DNA of 64,000 nt from OCS116 sp051531935 (GCA_051531935.1 JAOPTR010000007.1:186001-250000), one strand, 5' to 3'. Positions 1 to 9,348 are shown, counted from the stretch's first letter. Notes: generated by a model from the letters alone, not told the origin. Made by a program: numbers and translations.

Positions 1-1160
1 AACAAATACATAACCGCCAAAGTCGCCATAATGGCCACAGGCACACCTGCCGCCACCCAAAAAGCAATCCGTGCGTTTAAGAATATAAACAACACAGCCA
101 CAACCAGCACTAACCCAGATGCACCATTATTCACCAAAAGCGAAATCCGCTCCTGCACATATTGTCCCGTTACATCAAATGTGGTCACTTCTAGACTTTT
201 TGGCAAAGTGCCTTTCACATTGTCCAAATATTCGTTCATAATACGCATAGTTTTTAACGTATCTGCACTAGGCGTGCGCTTAATTTCAAGCACAATCGCG
301 CGGTTATCTTGCATCACACCAACCGCTTGGTCAGGGTTGTATCGAGTGCTAATTTCTGCAACATCGCTAAGTAATAATCGCTCACCTTTGCTACCAACGC
401 TCAGTTCAATCCCACCAAGGTCAGATGCCGATTGCCCAACCCCGCCAATGCGAAGAGACTTTTGCAATGTACCATCCAAATTACCAGATGGCCTGTCTAA
501 TGTGCCGGTGGTAATTTTGCGCGCAATGTCACCTAAAGATAATGTGGTTTTTTCAATTGCCAATGGGTCAACATTTACCGAAATTTCTTCATCTCTCTTG
601 CCCGAGAAATCAATCTTATCAATACCCGCGTCCAACAGTCCATCACGTAAATCCAAGGCATATTGTATCAATGCCCGCTCACCAAATGGCCCCGATATAG
701 AGATAGAGGCAACAGGCTCATAAAATTCAATTTTAGTGATAACAGGACTGTCAGCTTCGGCAGGTAAGTTGCGCACGCTGGCAACAGCGCGCTCAACGCG
801 TGACATAGCTTCAGTCATATCAGCGTCAGATTCAAACTGCAAAGTTATGCCGCCATTGCCTTCAACCGCATAGGCTGTCACGGCTTCCACTTTGTCCAAA
901 AACCGCACTTCAGCTTCCAATGGTCGTAATATTGAAGCCTCAACATCGTCAGGGCTTGCTCCCGTCCACGAGGTCGAAATATTAATGTAATTAATGGTAA
1001 AAGTTGGCATTAATTGGGTATTGAGCTTAAGTAAGGCTGCCCCGCCCAATAAAATCAACATGGCCATCAGCAGGTTAGCCGCGGTTTTATGGCGCACAAA
1101 TAGTCTAATAATGCCAGTTTTGCTAATTTGGTTTCTTAAGTTATCAAGCTTGGTAGACAT
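1..1160 (-). CDS. RND efflux pump permease, AcrB/HAE1 family (N-terminal part, cut by window edge)
   Basis: This is the inner-membrane, proton-driven permease of a tripartite efflux pump. About 386 codons are present and the frame stays open to base 1, so roughly the last two thirds (family about 1,000-1,050 residues) lie outside. A first membrane helix sits near residues 28-45, followed by a long periplasmic porter region with the family-typical stretch MPTFTINYINIS, and a second helix group begins near residue 345 and runs off the edge at AIMATLAVMYL. The ATG lies one base after the stop of the upstream adaptor gene, with GGGAGA inside that gene's last codons as ribosome binding site, so the pair is translationally coupled. 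The substrate cannot be read from the sequence; drug or solvent efflux is inferred from the family. Confidence 0.9.
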   Translation of the reverse strand, partial: MSTKLDNLRNQISKTGIIRLFVRHKTAANLLMAMLILLGGAALLKLNTQLMPTFTINYINISTSWTGASPDDVEASILRPLEAEVRFLDKVEAVTAYAVEGNGGITLQFESDADMTEAMSRVERAVASVRNLPAEADSPVITKIEFYEPVASISISGPFGERALIQYALDLRDGLLDAGIDKIDFSGKRDEEISVNVDPLAIEKTTLSLGDIARKITTGTLDRPSGNLDGTLQKSLRIGGVGQSASDLGGIELSVGSKGERLLLSDVAEISTRYNPDQAVGVMQDNRAIVLEIKRTPSADTLKTMRIMNEYLDNVKGTLPKSLEVTTFDVTGQYVQERISLLVNNGASGLVLVVAVLFIFLNARIAFWVAAGVPVAIMATLAVMYL

Positions 1161-1161
1161 A

Positions 1162-2718
1162 TCATTCTCCCGCTTTTTCTGCGGTTTCAGTTTCTAGCTT
1201 GGCTTTGTTTTCCGCAAGCGCGTTCTTCAGCCGCTCTTCTCGCAGTTTTTCAGCTTCAATACGGGTTATAACCAATACATCAGTACCAGCGGAGCTAAGT
1301 TTAGTGGCTAAAATCACATCACCATTTTTAATTAGGTCATCGGCATCAGCACTGGTCACCAAGGCATATTTGCCGTCATATCCAATGGTGGTAATCTTCA
1401 CAGGTCTTAACCGCGTTTCAGTTTTAGCTTCTTGTTTCTCTTCGTTTTTAGCGGTTTTCTCTGTTGCTTTCTCGTCACTTTTTTCAGCCATTTTGGTTTC
1501 TGTTTCAGCTACCACAACATCTCTTGTGTCCAAAATATATAATTTATCGCCATCATAAATAATATGTTCAGGCACTCTCAACACATCGGTAAATAACTGG
1601 TCAGGTATTTCAACGGTCATAAATGAGCCAACACGCAAAGTGGCAATGTCTTCCAAGCCCTTAATTTGCGCAAATAACTCTATCCCGCCAGATGATGCCG
1701 TAATTTGAGCCGCGACACGGTCAATGGTCGCAGTAAAGTTCTGCGTGGCATTACCAGCTTTCCAAATTAGGTTTACATCACGGCCAATCAAAGTGCCATC
1801 TTGTGCTAAAATACGGCCATAAAGGCTATCAGATAGCGTAAATACAATGTCCATCTGGCTACGGTCGATTAATGTCGCAACTTGCTCATTGGTGCTGGCC
1901 AATTGCCCAATTTGCATATTAGCATTTTGCACATAAGCATCAAAGGCTGCGTATATTTTTGTATGGTCCAAATCGCGTTGCGCTTTGTCAATCGACCATT
2001 GAATATTCTTAAGGCCTGTTTCATAGCGCTTCATTTGGCTAATTTGGGCTTGCAAAGTATTTTCCGCCAAATCAACCGATTGCTGGCGTTGGGTCACAGC
2101 CAATAGCTTATCATCAAGTGCTTTGGTGGTAATCGTGCCACGTTTGCGCAAGGTCACGCCGCGTTCATAATCTTTTTGCGCAGCGTTCAATTGTTCTTTG
2201 GCAGTGCCAAGGCTAATCTCTTCAGATTTAGAACGTAATTTCAATTCATCAATATTTGTCAGCGTATCCGCATAGTTATTTTGGGCGCTCAATAGCGCGC
2301 CTTCATAAGTAAATGGGTCAATGGTAAAGAGCAGTTCACCCTTATCAACCAAGGCGCCAGATTTAAAATGAGGAGAGATTTGCACAACTTCACCGCCAAC
2401 ATTGGCACGTAAGTTCAGTTGCTTACCTGCGACCGTTTGCCCATAAATTTCAACAGTTGGGCGAACATCAGCATATTTAGCGGTTAATGTCTCAACAGTG
2501 GCCGATTTCTCAACAATCTCGTCAGGTTTAATATCAGGCTTATTGCCATCTAAAATGGTTTTATAGGCAATGGCACCGCCCAAAAGCCCAATCGGCAAAA
2601 TTATCAATAAAAATATTCTAAACGAACGCCCAACCCAAGTGCTTGGTTTAACTTCATTTAATTTAATATTGGTTTCAAGTGATAATTCTACATTATCTTT
2701 GTCGGCAGGCATGTCCAT
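1162..2718 (-). CDS. RND efflux periplasmic adaptor (membrane fusion protein)
   Basis: This is the HlyD/AcrA-type adaptor linking the RND permease to an outer-membrane channel. Of 518 residues, a membrane anchor lies near 33-52, a split biotinyl-lipoyl-like region near 100-140 and 260-285, a coiled-coil hairpin near 150-250, and beta-barrel domains follow. Oddities are a lysine/glutamate-rich, low-complexity insertion near 405-430 (KATEKTAKNEEKQEAKTETR) in the membrane-proximal region and a charged helical tail (LREERLKNALAENKAKLETE) at the C-terminus, which lengthen it beyond the usual 370-420 residues. It is an uncleaved signal-anchor type rather than a lipoprotein. It is the first gene of the pair with the RND permease. 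No outer-membrane partner is adjacent; the TolC homologue at 31-32 kb belongs to another operon. Confidence 0.9.
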   Translation of the reverse strand: MDMPADKDNVELSLETNIKLNEVKPSTWVGRSFRIFLLIILPIGLLGGAIAYKTILDGNKPDIKPDEIVEKSATVETLTAKYADVRPTVEIYGQTVAGKQLNLRANVGGEVVQISPHFKSGALVDKGELLFTIDPFTYEGALLSAQNNYADTLTNIDELKLRSKSEEISLGTAKEQLNAAQKDYERGVTLRKRGTITTKALDDKLLAVTQRQQSVDLAENTLQAQISQMKRYETGLKNIQWSIDKAQRDLDHTKIYAAFDAYVQNANMQIGQLASTNEQVATLIDRSQMDIVFTLSDSLYGRILAQDGTLIGRDVNLIWKAGNATQNFTATIDRVAAQITASSGGIELFAQIKGLEDIATLRVGSFMTVEIPDQLFTDVLRVPEHIIYDGDKLYILDTRDVVVAETETKMAEKSDEKATEKTAKNEEKQEAKTETRLRPVKITTIGYDGKYALVTSADADDLIKNGDVILATKLSSAGTDVLVITRIEAEKLREERLKNALAENKAKLETETAEKAGE

Positions 2719-2831
2719 AATATATATCTTTAAGTCGAGTTTGCTAATTCTCCCTGATATAGGAGCTAGATTACTAATTTACAAGATATATAAGTGTATT
2801 AACTTGTAGCAACAAAAGTCAATAGTCTATA

Positions 2832-2855
2832 TTGCGCGGTTTTTATACCGCGCAA
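2832..2855 (-). terminator. Hairpin terminator downstream of hslO
   Basis: A perfect 9-bp stem (TTGCGCGGT / ACCGCGCAA) with a 6-base AT loop lies 12 bases after the hslO stop codon. Read on the minus strand, a short T-rich stretch follows only after about 15 bases, so the intrinsic terminator is plausible but not textbook. It separates the arg-hslO operon from the efflux pair. Confidence 0.55.
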
Positions 2856-2866
2856 CGTCAATTTAC

Positions 2867-3826
2867 CTACTGAGCAAAATGCTCAGCGGTGAACTCGTAT
2901 TCCTTGCCACAAAAATCACAAGCAACCTGAATAAAGCCAGGTTTTTTAGGGTTTTCAGTGGCCATTTCAACACGTTCAGTTTGGCTAAATTGGCTCAACA
3001 TATCTTCAATGCGTTCAGGACTACATTGGCAAAAAGCTTTAAGCTCTTGCGGTACATAGCACCGCACACCTTTTTCATGAAATAGTTGAAACAGTAAATT
3101 TTGGCTATCGCTTTTGGGGTTAATCAGCTCAAAGTCTTTGACTGTCTTCATCAAAGCACGGGCATTTTCCCAATCCGATAATTGCAATTCTTTCAATTCT
3201 GTTTCATCCATATCAGCGTTCGAGCCGCCTTCAGCAGCAATAGATTGAATCATCAACCCACCAGCCGTCCAAGAATTTTCGTCTTCATCAAAATCAGCCG
3301 CCAAACGCACTTCGGTGAGCATTTGTTCAGATTTGCCAAAATACAAACATGCAGCTGCTTCTAAAGTGATGTTTTCAAGCGCCACAATGCCTTGGTAATT
3401 CTGCATGTCATTACCTTGGTCAATGGTAATAATCATTTGGCCTTCACCTAATAAGGAAGCATCGTCCGTATCACTTAATTCAGATAATTTCACCTCATCA
3501 AACCGTGCCGACGCCCTAAATTTGCCAGTAGCTTCATAGCCACCATCAGTGTGGTAATCTACAACCAACATGTTCAAAGGGCCTGTGGTGGTTGTCTGAA
3601 TAATCAACCGGCCTTTAAATTTAATGCTAGAGCCAAGTAAGCTAGTCAGTGCCACAGCTTTTGCCACCACCCGCGCAATGGGGGCAGGGTAGTTATGGTC
3701 TTTCAACACGTCATCAATGGCGCTTTTTAAACGGGTAATCTCGCCGCGCACAGCCGCATTTTCAATCCGAAACGGAATAACAGCATTGTTTAGGTCTACA
3801 GTGTTTTCAGTAATGTCATCAGCCAT
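2867..3826 (-). CDS. hslO: Hsp33 redox-regulated holdase chaperone
   Basis: This is a cytoplasmic chaperone that binds unfolding proteins after oxidative activation. The 319-residue length is near the family size. The C-terminal zinc switch is complete: CQC at residues 266-268 and CDFC at 303-306, matching the CxC...CxxC arrangement. The N-terminal substrate-binding domain is recognisable from ARVVAKAVALTSLLGSSIKFKG-like sequence near 43-65. The ATG is preceded by GGAAGA. It follows argF on the same strand after 100 bases, and the argD-argF-hslO order is a recurrent alphaproteobacterial arrangement. Regulation is expected to be post-translational through the cysteine-zinc centre; this is family knowledge. 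Confidence 0.96.
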   Translation of the reverse strand: MADDITENTVDLNNAVIPFRIENAAVRGEITRLKSAIDDVLKDHNYPAPIARVVAKAVALTSLLGSSIKFKGRLIIQTTTTGPLNMLVVDYHTDGGYEATGKFRASARFDEVKLSELSDTDDASLLGEGQMIITIDQGNDMQNYQGIVALENITLEAAACLYFGKSEQMLTEVRLAADFDEDENSWTAGGLMIQSIAAEGGSNADMDETELKELQLSDWENARALMKTVKDFELINPKSDSQNLLFQLFHEKGVRCYVPQELKAFCQCSPERIEDMLSQFSQTERVEMATENPKKPGFIQVACDFCGKEYEFTAEHFAQ

Positions 3827-3926
3827 AATAATCTTCCAGCGTTGGAAACTTTAAATAAATATAAAAGAGTTGAACACTCTAAATAGGTAAGAAATTCGAA
3901 AATGCAAGCTATAGACTAAAAGGCAA

Positions 3927-4826
3927 CTAGTCAAACAAATATTTCATGATGGCTTTTTGCGCATGCAAGCGGTTTTCAGCTTCATCAAATACAACAGATT
4001 GCGGGCCGTCAATGACGTCAGCCATCACTTCTTCGTTACGATGTGCAGGCAGGCAATGCATAAATATACTGTCTTTTTTAGCCAGTTTCATCACACGCTT
4101 ATCAACCTGATAAGGCGCCAATAAATTATGGCGGTTAGCAGCATCTTTATCACCCATAGAAACCCAGCAATCGGTGATGATGCAATCGGCATCTGTCGCA
4201 GCTTTGTTCGGGTCACGTTCAATTTTTACATTGCCACCCGCAGCCACAGCTTTTTGCAGAATGTCGCTATTCGGGTCAAGTTCTTCTGGCGATGCAATGG
4301 TCAGGTTAAAACCAAATATCGGCGCCGCTTCAATCCAACTCGCTGCCACATTATTGCCGTCACCAAACCAAGCAATATTCTTGCCTTTTAAGCCACCTTT
4401 ATGCTCTTCAAAACACATTAGATCGGCCATAATTTGGCACGGATGGCTTCGGTCTGTAAGCGCGTTAATCACGGGTATTGTCGCATTTGCAGCTAGTTCT
4501 AAAACCATTTCATGGCTGTTGGCTCTAATCATTATCGCATCCACAAACCGCGACAATACTTTTGCCGTGTCAGCAACCGTTTCGCCATGTCCAAGCTGCA
4601 TATCCGCAGCACTAAGTACGATAGGTGATCCACCTAATTCAATAATGCCCACTTCAAAACTAATGCGCGTTCTGGTGCTTGGTTTTTCAAAAATCATCGC
4701 GATTTTTTTACCCTTTAAAACTTCATTAAAGTCGTCAGGGTTGGCTTTCATAGCCTTTGCATCAGCAATAATACAGTCCAATTGGTCTTTGGTAAAATCA
4801 GCAATATCAATAAAATGTTTAACCAT
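3927..4826 (-). CDS. argF: Ornithine carbamoyltransferase
   Basis: This cytoplasmic arginine-biosynthesis enzyme makes citrulline from ornithine and carbamoyl phosphate. The carbamoyl-phosphate motif STRTR is at residues 50-54, HPCQ at 128-131, and the ornithine-loop motif HCLPAHR sits near the C-terminus. I chose the ATG at 4826 because GGAGAG lies 5 bases upstream; a longer reading from a TTG at 4844 is open but has no comparable site. With this start the gene is 299 residues, near the family length, and overlaps the end of argD by 8 bases, indicating coupled translation. Confidence 0.96.
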   Translation of the reverse strand: MVKHFIDIADFTKDQLDCIIADAKAMKANPDDFNEVLKGKKIAMIFEKPSTRTRISFEVGIIELGGSPIVLSAADMQLGHGETVADTAKVLSRFVDAIMIRANSHEMVLELAANATIPVINALTDRSHPCQIMADLMCFEEHKGGLKGKNIAWFGDGNNVAASWIEAAPIFGFNLTIASPEELDPNSDILQKAVAAGGNVKIERDPNKAATDADCIITDCWVSMGDKDAANRHNLLAPYQVDKRVMKLAKKDSIFMHCLPAHRNEEVMADVIDGPQSVVFDEAENRLHAQKAIMKYLFD

Positions 4827-6021
4827 TTTGCTCTCCGTTTTCAAGCTCAGTCGCAGCAGCGTCTAGTTTTTCAATTGCCAAATTAACATCATCTTCTGTG
4901 GCAATCAGTGGCGGAATCACGCGCAATACATTGTCACCCGCAGGTATAACCAACATTTTTTGCTTATATAATTCTTGTAAAATATCCATGTTCAATGCTT
5001 TGCATTTTAGGCCAACAAGTAAACCTTCGCCTTTAATGCCTTCATAAATTTCAGGATGAGCATCGACAAGTCCCAAAAGTTTTTGGCTCAATAAGCCGCT
5101 TACTTTTTTCACATTGCTCATAAAGCCATCAGCTAAAATTACGTCCAAAACAGCGTTAGCAGCTACCATGCCCAAATTATTACCGCCATATGTAGTGCCA
5201 TGTACACCAGGTTGCATGCCCGATGCCGCTTCGTCTGTCGCCACACATGCGCCCATCGGAAAACCGCCACCCAAACCTTTAGCAAGGCTCATAATATCTG
5301 GCACAACACCCGAGGCTTCATAGGCAAATAATCTGCCCGTACGGCCCATACCTGTTTGAATTTCATCAAATATCAGTAATATACCTTTGTCATCGCAATA
5401 TTTACGCAATTTAACTAAAAAACTCGGCTCAAACGCCCGCAAACCACTTTCGCCTTGGATGGGTTCAAGCATAATTGCAGCACAATCTTCATCAGCGGCA
5501 GCTACCAATGCGTCCCAATCCTGAAACGGCACCTGAATAAACCCACCTGCTTTGGGGCCAAAGCCCTCTAGATATTTAGCTTGTCCACCTGCGGCAATTG
5601 TCCCAATGGTACGGCCATGAAAAGCACCTTCAAAAGTAATGATATTCACACGGTTTTCATTGCCCTTGGCATAATGGTAACGGCGCGCCACCTTAATCGC
5701 ACATTCGTTGCTTTCAGCACCACTATTGGTAAAAAACACTTTGTCGGCAAAACTAATTTCACATAAACGCGCAGCAAGCTTTTCTTGGTCGGTAGATTTA
5801 TACCAATTAGATGTATGCCATAATTTTTGCACTTGTTCAGTTAACGCAGCCACAAGGTGAGGGTGGCTATGGCCAACACTCACAACAGCTACGCCAGAGC
5901 CACAGTCTAAATATTTTTCTTCAACACCAGTTTCTGGGTTTTTGGCAAATAAATAGCAACCTTCTCCTCGGTCAAACGAAAATTCAGTCGGTGCATAGGT
6001 ATTGAGCAAGTGATTTGTCAT
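4819..6021 (-). CDS. argD: Acetylornithine aminotransferase
   Basis: This is a PLP-dependent class-III aminotransferase that converts N-acetylglutamate semialdehyde to N-acetylornithine in arginine biosynthesis, and it may also serve in lysine synthesis in this family. The 400-residue length is normal. FTNSGAESNECAIK binds the cofactor phosphate, LIFDEIQTGMGRTG carries the aspartate that holds the pyridine ring, and SLAKGLGGGFPMGA contains the Schiff-base lysine. It is the first gene of argD-argF-hslO and diverges from coaBC across a 209-base AT-rich spacer. Its ribosome binding site is weak. A TTGACA-like -35 element is present on the minus strand at about 6090-6095, but its -10 box is poor. 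Confidence 0.95.
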   Translation of the reverse strand: MTNHLLNTYAPTEFSFDRGEGCYLFAKNPETGVEEKYLDCGSGVAVVSVGHSHPHLVAALTEQVQKLWHTSNWYKSTDQEKLAARLCEISFADKVFFTNSGAESNECAIKVARRYHYAKGNENRVNIITFEGAFHGRTIGTIAAGGQAKYLEGFGPKAGGFIQVPFQDWDALVAAADEDCAAIMLEPIQGESGLRAFEPSFLVKLRKYCDDKGILLIFDEIQTGMGRTGRLFAYEASGVVPDIMSLAKGLGGGFPMGACVATDEAASGMQPGVHGTTYGGNNLGMVAANAVLDVILADGFMSNVKKVSGLLSQKLLGLVDAHPEIYEGIKGEGLLVGLKCKALNMDILQELYKQKMLVIPAGDNVLRVIPPLIATEDDVNLAIEKLDAAATELENGEQNG

Positions 6022-6128
6022 TTTCGCGTTCTTTTGGTTAGCTGCTTAAACGTCATAAAAATCAGCATACTGGCTAATCGGCTTTAAACTGTCAATCAAC
6101 AATTGCGCTCATCTACATAATATGTTGG

Positions 6129-6173
6129 GCTATTTAAATAGCAGTTGATTAATGTAAAATAAAATTATATAAC
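6129..6173 (+). promoter_or_regulatory. Palindrome plus sigma70-type promoter for coaBC
   Basis: GCTATTTAAATAGC, a perfect 14-bp palindrome, occupies 6129-6142. It is followed at once by TTGATT (6145-6150), a 17-base spacer and TATAAC (6168-6173). The predicted transcript would start near 6180, about 50 bases before coaBC. The palindrome abuts the -35 box and lies between the two divergent genes, so it could bind a regulator of either. The role is inferred. Confidence 0.45.
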
Positions 6174-6230
6174 ATAATAGAATGTAAAATTATTTATAGG
6201 TCAGCTTTACGCATAGCATATGGTGGAATA

Positions 6231-7433
6231 ATGTCGCTAAATAATAAAAGAATTCTCTTAATCATCTCAGGTGGCATTGCCGCCTACAAGGCTTTAGAGC
6301 TTATCCGTCTTATCCGTAAATCTGGCGGTAGTGTCACTGCGGTTATGACCAAATCAGCACATCAATTCATCACGCCATTGTCAGTTTCCGCCTTGACCGA
6401 AAATAAAGTCTATGACGAGCTGTTTAACTTAACTGATGAAGCCGAAATGGGGCATATCAGCCTGTCGCGCGAAAATGACATCATCCTCGTTATGCCCGCC
6501 ACGGCCAATATTTTGGCAAAAATGGCGCACGGCATTGCTGATGATTTGCCAACCACTTTATTGCTTGCAACCGATAGCCCCGTTATGGTCGCACCATCAA
6601 TGAACGTACGTATGTGGGAGCATGAGGCCACAAAATCCAACATGCAAATCCTGCAAAATCAAGGTGTAAAATTTGTCGGACCAGCCGAAGGCGATATGGC
6701 TTGTGGCGAATTTGGCTTTGGGCGTTTGGCCGAACCAATAGACATTCTGCAAGCGCTTGAAATTCATTTTGGTGCCGATAAAAAACTCGGCGGCAAACAT
6801 GTAGTCATCACCGCAGGGCCAACCTATGAGCCTATTGATCCAGTTAGATTTATCGGCAACTTATCATCTGGCAAACAAGGCTACGCTTTGGCCGTTGCCG
6901 CGCGTGATGCTGGCGCAGATGTTACGCTCATCACAGGGCCTTCAAACGAAGAAATTCCCGAAGGCATCACAGCGATAAAAATCAATACCGCCGATGAAAT
7001 GCTCAAAGCCACGCAATCAGCATTGCCTGCCGACATTGCCATCTTTGCGGCAGCCGTAGCCGATTGGAAAATCGCCACCTATTCAGATAAGAAAATCAAA
7101 AAACAAAAAGGTGATGATGATAAAACCCTCACATTCACCGAAAACCCAGACATTCTTAAAACTATCGCCAATTTAACCGAAGACCGCCCGCAATGGGTGA
7201 TCGGTTTCGCTGCCGAAACAAATGACATTATGCAAAACGCACAAGCTAAAATCAAACGCAAAGGCTGCGATTATATAGTGGTCAATAATGTGAGCCCTAA
7301 AACAGGCGTCATGGGCGGCGATTATAATAAAGTCAGCATCATCAATCAGGCAGGTCAGCAGATCGAACAATTAGAACGCGCCAGCAAGACCGAGATTGCC
7401 AACCAAATCATTAAATTTATCGGAGAGCTATAA
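6231..7433 (+). CDS. coaBC: Bifunctional phosphopantothenoylcysteine decarboxylase / phosphopantothenate-cysteine ligase
   Basis: Two successive coenzyme A biosynthesis steps are fused: CoaB joins cysteine to 4'-phosphopantothenate and CoaC decarboxylates the product. The CoaC flavoprotein half (residues 1 to about 180) has GGIAAYK, the catalytic His75 in MGHIS, the substrate motif PSMN at 122-125 (usually PxMN), and the active-site Cys158 in ACGEFGFGR. The CoaB half begins near AGPTYEP at 195 and contains the dinucleotide-fold RFIGNLSSGK segment and a lysine-rich loop (KKIKKQKG) in the nucleotide-binding region. The ATG follows a GGTGG site. Its stop overlaps the dut start by one base. Confidence 0.97.
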   Translation: MSLNNKRILLIISGGIAAYKALELIRLIRKSGGSVTAVMTKSAHQFITPLSVSALTENKVYDELFNLTDEAEMGHISLSRENDIILVMPATANILAKMAHGIADDLPTTLLLATDSPVMVAPSMNVRMWEHEATKSNMQILQNQGVKFVGPAEGDMACGEFGFGRLAEPIDILQALEIHFGADKKLGGKHVVITAGPTYEPIDPVRFIGNLSSGKQGYALAVAARDAGADVTLITGPSNEEIPEGITAIKINTADEMLKATQSALPADIAIFAAAVADWKIATYSDKKIKKQKGDDDKTLTFTENPDILKTIANLTEDRPQWVIGFAAETNDIMQNAQAKIKRKGCDYIVVNNVSPKTGVMGGDYNKVSIINQAGQQIEQLERASKTEIANQIIKFIGEL

Positions 7434-7891
7434 TGGCGAACGTCAATATCAACCTACAAACCTTACCGCATTTCGAAGGCCTCGAAATCCCAAAATATGA
7501 AACCGTGGGTTCCGCAGGTATGGATGTACGCGCTGCCAATCCTGCCGACGCACCGATCACTTTAAAACCGGGAGAGCGCATTTTGGTGCCATCAGGCCTT
7601 AAAATCGAAATCCCCCTTGGTTATGAAGTGCAAGTGCGCCCACGTTCGGGCTTGGCCTATAAACATGGCATCAGCTTGGTCAACACCCCAGGCACAATTG
7701 ATAGCGATTATCGTGGCGAGGTCAGCACCTTGGTTATTAACCTTGGACAGGATGATTTTGTCATTAACCGAGGCGAGCGTTTGGCGCAATGGGTGGTCGC
7801 GCCTGTCGTGCAAACCAGCTTTACATTGGTCGATAGCCTTAGCGAAACCGCACGTGGCGCAGGTGGCTACGGCTCAACAGGTAAAAAATAG
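7433..7891 (+). CDS. dut: Deoxyuridine 5'-triphosphate nucleotidohydrolase (dUTPase)
   Basis: This hydrolyses dUTP to dUMP and pyrophosphate, keeping uracil out of DNA and feeding dTMP synthesis. The 152-residue protein is a standard trimeric dUTPase. Motif 1 (GSAGMDVRA), motif 2 (PRSGLA), motif 3 (GTIDSDYRGE, with the catalytic aspartate), motif 4 (RGERLAQ) and the glycine-rich C-terminal motif 5 (RGAGGYGSTG) are all present. It starts in a TAATG overlap with coaBC, and the coaBC-dut pair is common in alphaproteobacteria. The ribosome binding site is GGAGAG inside the end of coaBC. Confidence 0.97.
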   Translation: MANVNINLQTLPHFEGLEIPKYETVGSAGMDVRAANPADAPITLKPGERILVPSGLKIEIPLGYEVQVRPRSGLAYKHGISLVNTPGTIDSDYRGEVSTLVINLGQDDFVINRGERLAQWVVAPVVQTSFTLVDSLSETARGAGGYGSTGKK

Positions 7892-7900
7892 GGAACCATT

Positions 7901-8353
7901 ATGTTAAGATTAACCCGAAAAACTCTTTTGGCCATCGAGGCTGTATTAGATGTGGCCTATAACGCCCGTCCCGATCCTGTGCAGTCAAAAGACATCACCA
8001 AACGCCAAGGCATTCCGCAGCGCTATTTAGAGCAAGTGATGCAGCAATTGGTGCGCGATGGCATCCTCAAAGGTGTGCGTGGGCCCAAAGGCGGTTATCG
8101 TTTAGCACGCGAGCGCAGGCGCATTAGCGTTGGCGATATCGTACGTGTGGTCGATGAGCTAGAACGTCAAGAAGAGCTCGAAATCACCATCCAGTCCGAT
8201 CTGGCAGTCTCAGTGGTTGAGCCATTATGGAACGACATTCAAGCGCAATTGTTAGAACAATTTGATGGCATCACCATCGAACAATTATACCAAAAAGCCA
8301 TTAAAAATAACGTCGCAACGAGCGATAAAGTCAATTCAGATTTTACAATTTAA
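7901..8353 (+). CDS. Rrf2-family transcriptional regulator without cysteines
   Basis: This is a small winged-helix DNA-binding protein of the Rrf2 family, 150 residues. The recognition region (QGIPQRYLEQVMQQLVRDG) and the wing (VRGPKGGYRLAR) are near residues 38-72, and a dimerisation helix makes up the C-terminal half. It contains no cysteine at all, so it cannot bind an iron-sulfur cluster as IscR, NsrR or RirA do. That resembles CymR, the cysteine-metabolism regulator, which acts with cysteine synthase. The gene sits only 15 bases before cysK on the same strand, which supports control of cysteine synthesis. That target is inferred. Confidence 0.85.
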   Translation: MLRLTRKTLLAIEAVLDVAYNARPDPVQSKDITKRQGIPQRYLEQVMQQLVRDGILKGVRGPKGGYRLARERRRISVGDIVRVVDELERQEELEITIQSDLAVSVVEPLWNDIQAQLLEQFDGITIEQLYQKAIKNNVATSDKVNSDFTI

Positions 8354-8368
8354 CAGCAGGAGAAAATT

Positions 8369-9322
8369 ATGAGTGATACAATCGGCAACGGAAAAATTTA
8401 CAATTCAATCACCGAAACATTCGGCAATACACCTTTGGTGCGCCTTAACAATTTGGCAAAAGCCGAAAATGTAGGCGCTGAAATTTTGCTGAAACTAGAG
8501 TTTTTTAACCCGCTTTCATCAGTAAAAGACCGCATCGGTGTGGCCATGATCGAAGATCTGGAAGCTGCTGGCAAAATTAAGCCAAATACAGTGCTTATCG
8601 AGCCAACATCAGGCAATACAGGTATTGCTTTGGCGTTTACCGCCGCTGCAAAAGGCATCGAGCTTATCCTCTGTATGCCGGAAAGCATGTCCATCGAGCG
8701 TCGTAAAATGCTCGCATTCTTGGGCGCAAAACTAGAGCTAACACCTGCCGCTCTGGGCATGAAAGGCGCCATCGCCAAAGCCAATGAGCTCGCAGCCGAA
8801 ATTGAAGGCGCCATCGTGCCACAACAATTTTCAAACCCATCAAACCCTGCAGTGCATAAACGCACAACAGCCCTAGAAATCTGGAACGATACCGATGGTC
8901 AAGTCGATGCTGTCATTTCAGGCGTTGGTACAGGCGGCACAATCACAGGCGTTGGTAGTGTGTTAAAAGAAAAAAATCCAAATGTTAAAATGATCGCCAT
9001 CGAACCAGAAGATAGCGCCATTCTTTCAGGCAATGCCCCTGGCCCCCATAAAATCCAAGGCATTGGCGCAGGTTTTGTGCCCGATAATCTAGATCAAAGC
9101 ATCATTGATGAAGTGATCACCATCGGCAATGAAACCGCATTCGAAACCGCACGTCTTGTGGCTAAAAATGATGGCATTCCTGTCGGCATTTCATCAGGTG
9201 CGGCCATCGCGGCTGCTATCGAAGTTGGCAAAAGAGCCGACATGAAGAGCAAAAAAATCGTGGTCATCATTCCATCAACTGCTGAACGTTATTTAACAAC
9301 AGCTTTGTTTGATGGTGTGTAA
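8369..9322 (+). CDS. cysK: Cysteine synthase (O-acetylserine sulfhydrylase)
   Basis: This PLP enzyme makes cysteine from O-acetylserine and sulfide in the cytoplasm. The Schiff-base lysine is K53 in NPLSSVKDR, the substrate loop TSGNTG is at residues 80-85, and the phosphate-binding glycine loop GVGTGGTITG follows near 185. The 317-residue length is that of CysK rather than CBS-domain or thiocarboxylate-using relatives. The ATG is preceded by CAGGAG. It is probably co-transcribed with the upstream Rrf2 gene, and a strong hairpin follows. Confidence 0.95.
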   Translation: MSDTIGNGKIYNSITETFGNTPLVRLNNLAKAENVGAEILLKLEFFNPLSSVKDRIGVAMIEDLEAAGKIKPNTVLIEPTSGNTGIALAFTAAAKGIELILCMPESMSIERRKMLAFLGAKLELTPAALGMKGAIAKANELAAEIEGAIVPQQFSNPSNPAVHKRTTALEIWNDTDGQVDAVISGVGTGGTITGVGSVLKEKNPNVKMIAIEPEDSAILSGNAPGPHKIQGIGAGFVPDNLDQSIIDEVITIGNETAFETARLVAKNDGIPVGISSGAAIAAAIEVGKRADMKSKKIVVIIPSTAERYLTTALFDGV

Positions 9323-9348
9323 GCATTAAATTGAAATACAAAATATTT

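Noticed and set aside
31..723. Long plus-strand open frame (230 codons)
   Set aside because: It lies opposite the RND permease, which shows clear family sequence; the plus-strand translation has no recognisable features.
4174..4866. Plus-strand open frame of 230 codons
   Set aside because: It is antisense to argF, whose active-site motifs are intact.
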